From Acidimicrobiaceae bacterium (GTDB lineage Bacteria > Actinomycetota > Acidimicrobiia > Acidimicrobiales > RAAP-2), in assembly GCA_947456245.1 (NCBI GenBank), contig CANGPS010000017.1:1-34415 (forward strand): a DNA stretch of 34,415 nucleotides. The letters are read 5' to 3'. The notes beneath the pieces are model-generated. The model ran no database searches, was not told the origin of the DNA, and saw only the letters and a program-made list of their open reading frames with translations. This document shows positions 28,443 through 34,415 of this stretch, one piece after another. The position numbers and the translations under genes are program-made. Within the stretch, counting starts at the first letter, position 1. The number at the start of each line of letters is the position of its first letter.

Positions 28443-30216
28443 GCGGACCGCCCTCGAAGGTGGCCGTGGCGCCGGCTCCCGAGACGACCTGCGTCCCGAG
28501 CGGGAGGCCCAGCGGGCCCGCAGGCCCGCCGCCCTCGAGGTAGGCGGTGAGCAGCGGCCCCCACAGCGCCGCACCGCGACCCACGGAGGACGAGTACACG
28601 GCTCCGTGCTCGAACTGCTGGCACCGATAGCCGCCGGCCGGCGTCGACCCAGAGGTCCGGTCGGCGGTCGGGTAGCCGAGCACCCCGACCTCCCGGCCGA
28701 GCGACGCCCAGGTGGCGGCGATCGATCCACCGACGGCCCATCGCCCCATGACGGGATGGTCCACGAGGAAGCCGGGTCGCCTCCGAGTGGACCCGACGAC
28801 GGTACTGAAGGGCTGGATCGTCGCTGACGAGTCCAACGTCGGGCCGGCGTCGCCGGCCGGGTACCCGAGCAGGCCGGTGGGCCCGCCGTGGGCGCGCCAG
28901 GCGTCGAGCAGGTCTCCGACGACAGCCCACGCCCCGGTCGCCCTGGTCGAGCAGATGGCGCTCGACGTGCTCGGCCCGCTCGACGGATGGGTTCGGAAGG
29001 TGGCGAGGTGCCCGACGCCGCCGGGGGTGGCCGTGACGTCGCTGGTCGGGTAGCCCAGGGGCCCCACCTCTCGGCCATGGGCCTTCCAGTGCTCGTAGAT
29101 CGGCCCGTAGATGCCGTGCGTGGCCGAGAACGGGGTGGACATGACCACGCCACGGTGGCGCACGGCGCCGCCATCGACCTTGGAGAAGCGGACGAGCTCT
29201 CCGGCGCCATCCTTGGTGGTTACGACGTCGCTGGTCGGGTAGCCCATCGGGCCGGCCTCGTCGCCCGAGGCGATCCACCAGTCCCGGATCGAGCCCGAGA
29301 CCGACCCGGCTCCGACGACCGGGCTCCAGTAGACGGCGGTGATGGACGTGGCACCGTGGTGGTGCTTGAGCAGCTGGTTCCACATCCCGCTGCCGTCGGC
29401 GGTGATGGCGTCGTCCTGGATGGGCACGCCGAACCGGCCGGGCCCCCCGTGCTGCTCGACGTGGGACCACAGCGGGCCGTGGAGGTAGTGGATGCCCGAG
29501 GCCGGGAGCGCGAAGAGGCCGCCGTTGGCCAGCTCGAGCCACGAGCCGTCCTGGATCGGCCGCTCCGACCCCACCTGACCCCCGAGGAAGCCACCGGGCC
29601 CGCCGAGGTCGTACCAGTGCAGCACCAGGGGTGAGGGGCAGTCGCCGGGGAGGCACGGCGCGGTGTGGGTGCGGGTGTCGTCGTCCGAGGCCGATGTCGT
29701 GGTGCAGGACGGGTCGAACGCCCACGGGGGCGTGCAGGTCACCAGCCGGCAGGTCACCGGCCCATAGCAGTCGATCTCGAGGTGGCACTGGCCGTAGCGG
29801 AAGTCGGCGCAGTTGCTCCGGCGATGGTCGCAGGTCCCCGGATCGTCGCCGCAGTGGCAGGAGTACTCGGTGCCGCAGATCGCGTTGCAGTCGAGGTAGT
29901 AGCGCGGACCGCCACAGCAGAAGCCGGAGTTGTCCGCCTTCCACCATCCACCGAGGAAGGTGCCGTCGGGGCAGAAGTTCCCCCCGTTGTTGATCGTGCA
30001 GCAGAAGACGCTGTAGCCGTCGCCGCAGCTCGCGGCCTCCCCGCACACCGAGGAGTAGGCGGAGGCCGGCCGGACGGCGAAGTCCACCGGGTTGATGGCC
30101 AGCGCGGAGCCGAGCACGGCGGTGCGGCCCAAGAGGCTCCGGCGGGTCATGCGCGCCCCGCCGAGGGCCGACCCGGCTCGGCGCACCAGGCGGAGCGCGG
30201 TGTCGGTGGCCGTCAT
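28426..30216 (-). CDS. Tat-exported Cys-rich MauA-like domain fused to six LGFP-type repeats
   Basis: This 596-residue protein is exported and probably wall-associated. A long leader contains the twin-arginine motif TRRSLLG (24-30) and a hydrophobic segment ending RPASA. Residues 58-193 hold 20 cysteines and resemble the methylamine dehydrogenase light chain: GDGYSVFCC, CPDGTFLGGWW, CCGGPRYYLDC, RRSNCADFRYGQC. W91/W92 lie after CPxGT, as does the quinone-forming Trp57 of MauA; W165 in TPPW is a possible second Trp, but the alignment is uncertain. Residues about 260-596 carry six LGFP-like repeats (GRFGVP, GPMGYP, GPLGYP, GLLGYP, GVLGYP, GPLGLP at roughly 60-residue spacing), modules linked to cell-wall attachment. 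The ATG overlaps the upstream stop as ATGA. Enzymatic activity is not established; a redox or structural role at the surface are both possible. Confidence 0.85.
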   Translation of the reverse strand: MTATDTALRLVRRAGSALGGARMTRRSLLGRTAVLGSALAINPVDFAVRPASAYSSVCGEAASCGDGYSVFCCTINNGGNFCPDGTFLGGWWKADNSGFCCGGPRYYLDCNAICGTEYSCHCGDDPGTCDHRRSNCADFRYGQCHLEIDCYGPVTCRLVTCTPPWAFDPSCTTTSASDDDTRTHTAPCLPGDCPSPLVLHWYDLGGPGGFLGGQVGSERPIQDGSWLELANGGLFALPASGIHYLHGPLWSHVEQHGGPGRFGVPIQDDAITADGSGMWNQLLKHHHGATSITAVYWSPVVGAGSVSGSIRDWWIASGDEAGPMGYPTSDVVTTKDGAGELVRFSKVDGGAVRHRGVVMSTPFSATHGIYGPIYEHWKAHGREVGPLGYPTSDVTATPGGVGHLATFRTHPSSGPSTSSAICSTRATGAWAVVGDLLDAWRAHGGPTGLLGYPAGDAGPTLDSSATIQPFSTVVGSTRRRPGFLVDHPVMGRWAVGGSIAATWASLGREVGVLGYPTADRTSGSTPAGGYRCQQFEHGAVYSSSVGRGAALWGPLLTAYLEGGGPAGPLGLPLGTQVVSGAGATATFEGGPLSAPA

Positions 30217-30722
30217 GACCCGACGTTCGCCGAGATCGTGATGGACCGCAGGATGCGGTTCACCTGGTGGACCATGGTGCCGACCCGGGCGTACGACCCG
30301 GCGACGATGTAGAGGCAGAAGGCCCTGCCGTTGTGGGTGAAGAACGACTGGTGGCCCGACTGGCCCGGGACGATCCGCTGGAGGCGGGTCCGGCTGAAGG
30401 ATCGTGCGCTCACCGACCGGGGCAGGCCGAGGGGCGAGAACAGCTTGGTCCCCACGCACTCAGGCCCGTACTCGACGAGGGCGAGGAACAGGTGGTTGGC
30501 GCCGAGGGTCTCCACCACCCCTCCGCCGAAGGTGTCGCGCTGCGCCGGGAGCGGCACGTTGGCGATGTGGATGAACGGCCGGGTGATCTCGGTCCCGATC
30601 ATCGGTGCCGCGGCGTGGGTACGCGAGCTGAGGGGATCCACCGGGTCGAGGTGGGTGATGCGCGCCTCGAACCCCTGGGGGATGGTGGCGCTGATGCCGT
30701 AGCCGTGCAGCGTGGTCGTCAT
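30213..30722 (-). CDS. Unrecognised 169-residue protein between MauD-like and MauA-like genes
   Basis: This is a soluble alpha/beta protein with no signal peptide and no family I recognise. Visible features are an N-terminal GYGISATIPQGFEARI, which suggests a beta-rich start, and LVEYGPECVGTKLFSPLG in the middle. GHQSFFTHNGRAFCLYIVAG and VNRILRSITIS lie near the C-terminus. Two cysteines are present. The gene is locked into the operon at both ends: its ATG overlaps the redoxin stop as ATGA, and its TGA overlaps the start of the MauA-like gene the same way. A cytoplasmic chaperone or quality-control partner for the Tat substrate is a possible role, inferred only from context. Confidence 0.82.
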   Translation of the reverse strand: MTTTLHGYGISATIPQGFEARITHLDPVDPLSSRTHAAAPMIGTEITRPFIHIANVPLPAQRDTFGGGVVETLGANHLFLALVEYGPECVGTKLFSPLGLPRSVSARSFSRTRLQRIVPGQSGHQSFFTHNGRAFCLYIVAGSYARVGTMVHQVNRILRSITISANVGS

Positions 30723-31459
30723 GACGGGCTGGTCTCCGGAGGCGTGGTCCCCGGGTAGAGCGATGGGTCGCCGGGGAAGACTCCGGCGTCCATGAGCAGC
30801 TGGTCGATCACGGCCTCGCGCTCGGCGTCGCTGCTGGGCTTCATGGCGGCCGTCGAGACGCCGGTGACGATCGAGGCGTCGCCACGCCCGAGGGCCACGA
30901 GGTTCCTCACCTCGTCCCAACCCATCGCCGTCCCCTCGCCCCGCACGGCGCCGGACCGGCCGTCGACGAGGATGAAGAACGGCGTGCCGGGGACCTCGTA
31001 GTCCTGCCAGGCCTGGGTGGAGAGCAGCACGTCGACGCCGCTGGCCACCTCGGTCAGGGCGGTCATCGACTCGGCGTCGGCGCCCTTGGCCAGCACGATG
31101 AGGCGGGTGTCGAGGCCGAGGTCCGGCACGGTGCCCCCGCGCAGCTGCGTCCAGAACCGACCGCACGTGCTGCAGCCGCTCGAGAGGAAGGCGAGCAGGG
31201 TGAAGTGCTCCACGCCGACCACGGCGGCGGTCAGGGGGTTGCCGTCGAGATCGTGGCCCACGAGGTCCCGTCCGGGACGTCCTGTGGCTCCGCCGACCCC
31301 TGTCGGGACGCCGGGGCTGGGTCGCCGCAGCTCGATGGGCGTGGACCCGGTCACCCGATCGAGGCGAGCCTCGAGCGAGCTGAAGGACGCCGTGAGCGCG
31401 CTGACGAAGATCGTGAGGACGACCAGGACGACGAGGACGAGGAGGAGGACGATCACCAT
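30719..31459 (-). CDS. Membrane-tethered MauD/TlpA-like thiol-disulfide redoxin
   Basis: This is a 246-residue protein. Residues 2-22 are a membrane anchor (VIVLLLVLVVLVVLTIFVS). Residues 62-200 form an extracytoplasmic thioredoxin-like domain with the active site CSTC (C96, C99) in SSGCSTCGRFW and the cis-Pro P160 in VPGTPFFIL. The 45-residue C-terminal tail is unlike standard TlpA. MauD proteins of this kind help form disulfides in the methylamine dehydrogenase light chain, so the natural client here is the 20-Cys domain encoded two genes downstream. It is the first gene of a three-gene operon with overlapping stop/start codons, and is divergent from the CcdA-like gene. Confidence 0.9.
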   Translation of the reverse strand: MVIVLLLVLVVLVVLTIFVSALTASFSSLEARLDRVTGSTPIELRRPSPGVPTGVGGATGRPGRDLVGHDLDGNPLTAAVVGVEHFTLLAFLSSGCSTCGRFWTQLRGGTVPDLGLDTRLIVLAKGADAESMTALTEVASGVDVLLSTQAWQDYEVPGTPFFILVDGRSGAVRGEGTAMGWDEVRNLVALGRGDASIVTGVSTAAMKPSSDAEREAVIDQLLMDAGVFPGDPSLYPGTTPPETSPS

Positions 31460-31477
31460 GTGTGCACCGTGCCGCCG

Positions 31478-31483
31478 ACGGTA
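31478..31483 (-). promoter_or_regulatory. -10 hexamer TACCGT of the redoxin operon
   Basis: TACCGT lies 18 nt upstream of the ATG at 31459, inside the 76-nt divergent gap. Confidence 0.35.
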
Positions 31484-31499
31484 GCAGCGGCAATCTCGC

Positions 31500-31505
31500 T
31501 ACTGT
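31500..31505 (+). promoter_or_regulatory. -10 hexamer TACTGT of the CcdA-like gene
   Basis: TACTGT lies 30 nt upstream of the ATG at 31536. A good RBS, GGGAGG at 31523-31528, is 7 nt from the ATG, so this gene is leadered. Confidence 0.4.
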
Positions 31506-31535
31506 CATCAGGGCAGAGAGCAGGGAGGTGCGGCC

Positions 31536-32300
31536 ATGGAGATCATCACCGTCACCGCGGTCCTCGTCGCGCTCGCCGCCGCGACGCGCGGCGTCTGGTC
31601 CCCGTGCGGCCTCTCGATGCTGACCAGCATCAACCCGGTCTCTGAGCGCGGACGCAACCACCGCTTCGGGGTGACGGCGGGATGGTTCATCATCGGCGGC
31701 GTCCTCGGTGGGGCGACGCTCGGGCTCGGAGCGGCGATCCTCGCGCTGGTGGTCCGCTCGACCGGCATCGGCCTGGAGGCCCGACTCGCCACCGGCGCCG
31801 CACTCGCTGTGCTGGCCACCCTCCTCGACCTCGGCATCCTCGGCGTGACCATGCCCGTCATCCGCCGACAGGTGAACGAGCGCTGGCTCGACGAGTTCCG
31901 TGGCTGGTTCTACGGCGTCGGCTTCGGCTGGCAGATCGGGGTCGGGGTCGCCACCTATGTCATGACCGCCGCCGTCGGCCTGCTGGTCGTCCTCGCCGCG
32001 CTGACCGGGCAGCCGATCGTCGCCATGGCGGTCTGCGTGCTCTTCGGCCTGGTGCGCGGGTCCTGGGTGCTCCTGACGGCCCGCGTGCGCACGCCTGACG
32101 CGCTGCGGAGCCTGCTCGCTCGGCTCGATCGGCTCGAGGAGCCGGTCAGGCGGGCGGTGATGGGCGTCGAGCTCGTCGCCGGCGTGCTGCTGGCCGCCGC
32201 CGTGGGCGCCTGGCTGGCCGTGGTGCTCGTGGCGGTCAGCGTGGTGTCGGTGGCCCTGCGGGTGGGATCGAGCCGCCGGGTGTCGCGCTCGGCCTCCTGA
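31536..32300 (+). CDS. CcdA/DsbD-like polytopic membrane protein
   Basis: This is a 254-residue protein with about seven to eight helices. Near the N-terminus RGVWSPCGLSML places C24 in an SPC motif, as in the first helix of CcdA/DsbD electron carriers. The only other cysteine, C167, is in IVAMAVCVLFGL, in the second half, so the protein has the two-cysteine layout of that family though the second motif is not canonical. It would carry electrons across the membrane to the redoxin or its client. It is divergent from the redoxin operon with 76 nt between starts, consistent with coregulation. Similarity is by pattern only; another membrane family is possible. Confidence 0.65.
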   Translation: MEIITVTAVLVALAAATRGVWSPCGLSMLTSINPVSERGRNHRFGVTAGWFIIGGVLGGATLGLGAAILALVVRSTGIGLEARLATGAALAVLATLLDLGILGVTMPVIRRQVNERWLDEFRGWFYGVGFGWQIGVGVATYVMTAAVGLLVVLAALTGQPIVAMAVCVLFGLVRGSWVLLTARVRTPDALRSLLARLDRLEEPVRRAVMGVELVAGVLLAAAVGAWLAVVLVAVSVVSVALRVGSSRRVSRSAS

Positions 32301-32379
32301 GGACCGGGCTGCAGCTCGCGCCCCACGGCAGCTGACGGTCCTCTGGGCTCGAGGCGAGGTGTGGTGGGCGGGCCAAGGC

Positions 32380-32397
32380 ACCGCCGGGCCCGGCGGT
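32380..32397. terminator. Perfect 18-nt palindrome between convergent genes
   Basis: ACCGCCGGGCCCGGCGGT lies in the 96-nt gap where the CcdA-like and FUSC genes converge and touches the FUSC stop. The stem is very stable but no T-tract follows on either strand, so it may terminate bidirectionally or protect 3' ends. Confidence 0.4.
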
Positions 32398-33440
32398 CAG
32401 GCCGCCGCCGGCTGGCTCCCCTGTGCAGGTGCGGGATCTGGCGCGAGCAGCCCCTCGACGATGACGACGCAGAGCGCGATCCCGACGCCGAGCAGCGTGA
32501 ACAGGAGCCGGTCCACCGAGGCTCCGACGACACCGGAGGGGAGCCCGAGCAGCACGACGTTGGTGAGGAAGAACACGAACAGGGCATAGGGCTCGCGCCC
32601 CACGGTCGCCGCCATGCCGACCAGCATGAGGACCAGCATCGAGGTGACGAACCACCGAGGCTCGCCGAACCCGGTCAGACCGGCGGCGACCAGCGCACCG
32701 ACGACGGTGCCGCCGGTCCGTTGCACGATCTTGTGCCGCGAGGTCTGCCGGTCGACTTGGAGGACGATCAGCAGCGTGAGGATCAGCCACACCCCGTGGT
32801 CGTTGATGCCATAGGAGAGCACCCACCACGTGGCGACCGTGATGAGGACGGTCATCACGACCGTGTAGCGGACGGACTCGGCCCGCGGGATGGTCGCCGT
32901 CAGGGGGATGTTGATCGATCCGACCATGAAGTGCGTGCCGATCGCCGACCAGAGGCAGGCGGCCGCGGTGGCCCCGACGAAGACGAGCAGGTGGCGGGTC
33001 TTCGCTGGATCCCCGGAGAAGGTGTGGGCGACCGATGGGGGGATCGTCAGCACGAAGGCCATGCCCAGCGGGACGGCATAGAAGCCGCCGTAGCGCCGGT
33101 ACTTGGTGCTCACGCCCATGCCGATGGAGGCGAGGGCCATCAGGCAGGCTCCGGCGATCGGGATGGATCCGGTCACCACGGCGACCGGGAGGAACAGCAG
33201 GTAGACGAGCGAGACCAGCAGGCCGAGCCAGATGTCGCCGAACAGGGTGTTGAGGACGGCGACCTCGATGCCGAACATGACCATCGTGAAGACGTTGGGT
33301 CCGAGAAGCGCCTGGAACCCGAACAGGGGTGGCGCGATTGCGACGGCGAGAAGGGCGACCCCGACCCCGATTCGCCTCCGGACGCCGGCGGTCATGACGT
33401 CCTGGATCGGGAACAGGCAGCGCGTGAGAGGGTTGGCCAC
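32397..33440 (-). CDS. FUSC-family (fusaric acid resistance-like) membrane protein
   Basis: This is a 347-residue membrane protein with two blocks of about five to six helices separated by a soluble loop, the FUSC/FUSC_2 layout. Conserved-looking elements are LGPNVFTMVMFG and TRHLLVFVGATAAACLW in the first half and, in the second, LQVDRQTSRHKIVQRTGGTVVGALVAA, which is the typical TQR/GT-type signature, then GREPYALFVFFLTNVVLL. Members are linked to efflux of aromatic acids or lipids, but the substrate is unknown here. It lacks the long cytoplasmic domain of AaeB-type pumps. The GTG at 33440 lies 7 nt from CATACT. Confidence 0.88.
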   Translation of the reverse strand: MANPLTRCLFPIQDVMTAGVRRRIGVGVALLAVAIAPPLFGFQALLGPNVFTMVMFGIEVAVLNTLFGDIWLGLLVSLVYLLFLPVAVVTGSIPIAGACLMALASIGMGVSTKYRRYGGFYAVPLGMAFVLTIPPSVAHTFSGDPAKTRHLLVFVGATAAACLWSAIGTHFMVGSINIPLTATIPRAESVRYTVVMTVLITVATWWVLSYGINDHGVWLILTLLIVLQVDRQTSRHKIVQRTGGTVVGALVAAGLTGFGEPRWFVTSMLVLMLVGMAATVGREPYALFVFFLTNVVLLGLPSGVVGASVDRLLFTLLGVGIALCVVIVEGLLAPDPAPAQGSQPAAA

Positions 33441-33447
33441 GAGGGGA

Positions 33448-33453
33448 AGTATG
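33448..33453 (-). promoter_or_regulatory. -10-like CATACT of the FUSC gene
   Basis: CATACT ends 7 nt upstream of the GTG at 33440. It matches the bacterial TATACT-type hexamer except for the first base. Confidence 0.35.
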
Positions 33454-33585
33454 GCCGAACGTCACTAGCGTCGCAGGGAACGAACCGTGAGCCGGCGGGT
33501 GTGGATGGCCTTGGCGGTGCGGGGAGCGGTCCTGCAGAAGCCGCGGGGAGCTTTCCCGCATTCGACCACCGGTGACGCACCGACC

Positions 33586-33591
33586 TACCCT
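33586..33591 (+). promoter_or_regulatory. -10 hexamer TACCCT of the second PNPOx-like gene
   Basis: TACCCT, then exactly 6 nt, then the GTG at 33598 set the start of this gene over an in-frame ATG far upstream at 33487. Confidence 0.5.
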
Positions 33592-33597
33592 TGGACG

Positions 33598-34065
33598 GTG
33601 GAAGTCGCCAACCTCCGGGGTCCCTTCTCGCCCGAGGAGGTCGATGCGTTCCTCGACGATGCCGTGATCCCGATGCGGCTCGCCACGGTCGGGCCCACCG
33701 GGTGGCCGCTCGTCGTCTCGCTGTGGTTCCTGCGCCACGGCGACGAGATCCTGGCCGCCACCCGGCCCACCTCGACCCTGGTCGCCTTCTTGACCCAGGA
33801 GCCCAAGTGCGGGTTCGAGATCGCCGGGGACGAGCCCCCCTACCGAGGGGTGCGCGGCCGGGCGGAGGTCATCGTCGACGACCACGCCGGCGGTCCGGTC
33901 CTCGAGCTGCTCCTGACGAAGTACCTCGGTGGGACCTCGAGCCCCCTCGCCCAGCGGCTCATGGCCGACGCTGCAGATGAGGTGTGCCTGCGCCTTCGAC
34001 CTCGCTCCGTCGTCAGCTGGGACTTCACGAGGAGGATGTCGGGCGGCACCGCCGACCCGGCGTAA
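33598..34065 (+). CDS. Second PNPOx-like (split-barrel) protein
   Basis: This is a 155-residue cytoplasmic protein of the PNPOx-like superfamily. The first helix is FSPEEVDAFLDDAVIPM, followed by RLATVGPTGWPLVVSLWFL, the classic opening strand pair, and ILAATRPTSTLVAFLTQEPKCGFEI with the cofactor-phosphate contact region. The C-terminus ends VVSWDFTRRM, equivalent to the VSWDHRK end of the protein encoded at 884-1390, so the two belong to the same broad group though they are not close copies. FMN or F420 binding is a family expectation; no substrate can be read. The leaderless GTG start is well supported. Confidence 0.87.
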   Translation: MEVANLRGPFSPEEVDAFLDDAVIPMRLATVGPTGWPLVVSLWFLRHGDEILAATRPTSTLVAFLTQEPKCGFEIAGDEPPYRGVRGRAEVIVDDHAGGPVLELLLTKYLGGTSSPLAQRLMADAADEVCLRLRPRSVVSWDFTRRMSGGTADPA

Positions 34066-34191
34066 GGCGTTCGGGAGCCTGATCGAGGCCGACGTCTCGG
34101 CAGGAGCGAAGGCTGCGGGACCCAGATGGTCGACGCCACGCCGACGACCGCTCACGTCGAAGGATGTCGCGATCTCACCGCAGCGATCCTC

Positions 34192-34249
34192 GGTCTCGTG
34201 AGCTCACGAGGCCCGGTCTCTGCTCGACCTGCCAGGGCCGATCGGGCCT
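34192..34249. terminator. Two hairpins in the convergent gap before the tRNA
   Basis: In the 202-nt gap 34066-34267 no gene is seen. A hairpin at 34192-34213 has a 16-nt perfect palindromic core (CTCGTGAGCTCACGAG, 34195-34210). A second, imperfect one at 34234-34249 (AGGGCC-GATC-GGGCCT) lies just downstream of the tRNA on its strand. Neither has a T-tract. They may end the PNPOx-like and tRNA transcripts. Confidence 0.35.
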
Positions 34250-34267
34250 CTGGACTGGGACTTCGAT

Positions 34268-34341
34268 TGGAGCGGGTGACGGGAATCGAACCCGCGTTCT
34301 CAGCTTGGGAAGCTGATGTTCTGCCTCTGAACTACACCCGC
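34268..34341 (-). tRNA. tRNA-Gly (anticodon CCC), CCA encoded
   Basis: The minus strand folds into a complete cloverleaf. The acceptor stem pairs GCGGGTG (34335-34341) with CACCCGC (34272-34278), then the discriminator T and an encoded CCA (34268-34270). The D arm is GTTC-AGAGGCA-GAAC. The anticodon stem is TCAGC/GCTGA with loop TTCCCAA, so the anticodon is CCC, reading GGG. The T arm carries TTCGATT. It is 74 nt with CCA. Confidence 0.97.
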
Positions 34342-34351
34342 GACGCTGCCG

Positions 34352-34357
34352 ATGATA
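34352..34357 (-). promoter_or_regulatory. -10 hexamer TATCAT of the tRNA-Gly gene
   Basis: TATCAT lies 10 nt upstream of the mature 5' end, so transcription would begin a few bases before the tRNA. The -35 is not clear. The rest of 34342-34415 shows no other feature. Confidence 0.4.
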
Positions 34358-34415
34358 GTCGATTGCCTGTCGACGAGGCCTTGTGGGTCGTCGACGGCCC
34401 CCAGGGTCATGGCCG

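Noticed and set aside
28426-30216. Genuine methylamine dehydrogenase light chain (mauA)
   Set aside because: There are too many cysteines, the second quinone-forming Trp is uncertain, LGFP repeats are fused on, and no heavy chain or MauG is nearby. Only the term MauA-like is justified.
34268-34341. tRNA-Gly as an integration site of a genomic island
   Set aside because: No integrase gene, no duplicated 3' tRNA fragment and no mobility gene were found in the window.
1-34415. CRISPR arrays, insertion sequences, rRNA genes
   Set aside because: I saw no regularly spaced direct repeats, no transposase motifs or terminal inverted repeats, and no rRNA-like sequence on either strand.

Overview
The window looks like a chromosomal segment of a high-GC actinobacterium. 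GC is very high with strong G/C bias at third codon positions, and GTG starts and 4-nt stop/start overlaps are common. The gene content includes a DUF2505 protein, PNPOx-like proteins, a luciferase-like oxidoreductase and a 14-TM DHA2 exporter. An uncultured or environmental lineage such as Acidimicrobiia is plausible, but that placement is inference. A striking trait is that about ten genes appear to be leaderless: a TANNNT -10 hexamer lies only 6-8 nt upstream of ATG or GTG. I used this to choose several starts.

Layout. (1) 1-1889: the N-terminal part of an OmpR-type response regulator (minus strand, cut by the window edge), then a PNPOx-like protein and a DUF2505 protein on the plus strand. 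(2) 1912-7850, minus strand: a compact five-gene operon of sulfotransferase, small membrane protein, polytopic GT-C-like protein, acyltransferase-3/SGNH protein and secreted SASA-type esterase. Several stop/start codons overlap, and it is most simply read as a cell-surface glycan or lipid decoration unit. A second, very similar acyltransferase-3/SGNH gene with a TetR regulator lies at 19198-21831. (3) 7911-12412: a luciferase-like monooxygenase, a glutamine-synthetase-family ligase and a GH3 glycosidase. (4) 12483-18724: a small biosynthetic cassette. It encodes a 1326-residue NRPS-like protein with the unusual order A-A-T-TE and no condensation domain, a translationally coupled Sfp-type phosphopantetheinyl transferase, and a DHA2 exporter. 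(5) 18773-27723: small genes, a secreted B-lectin-like protein, a GST-like protein, an old-yellow-enzyme family reductase, an NCS1 permease and an MFS_3-type exporter preceded by a possible micro-ORF.

(6) 27784-32300 is the most intriguing part. A Tat-exported protein with 20 cysteines in about 135 residues resembles the methylamine dehydrogenase light chain (MauA) and is fused to six LGFP-type repeats. Around it are a MauE-like membrane protein, a small single-TM protein, a MauD/TlpA-like membrane-tethered redoxin, an unrecognised 169-residue protein and a divergent CcdA/DsbD-like membrane protein. No MauB-like heavy chain or MauG is present. I read it as a dedicated oxidative-folding and maturation locus for a wall-associated, disulfide-rich protein. 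(7) 32397-34415: a FUSC-family membrane protein, a second PNPOx-like protein and a tRNA-Gly(CCC) gene with encoded CCA.

No insertion sequence, integrase, CRISPR array or rRNA was found. Most other long open frames are antisense or off-frame shadows of these genes, as expected at this GC content.
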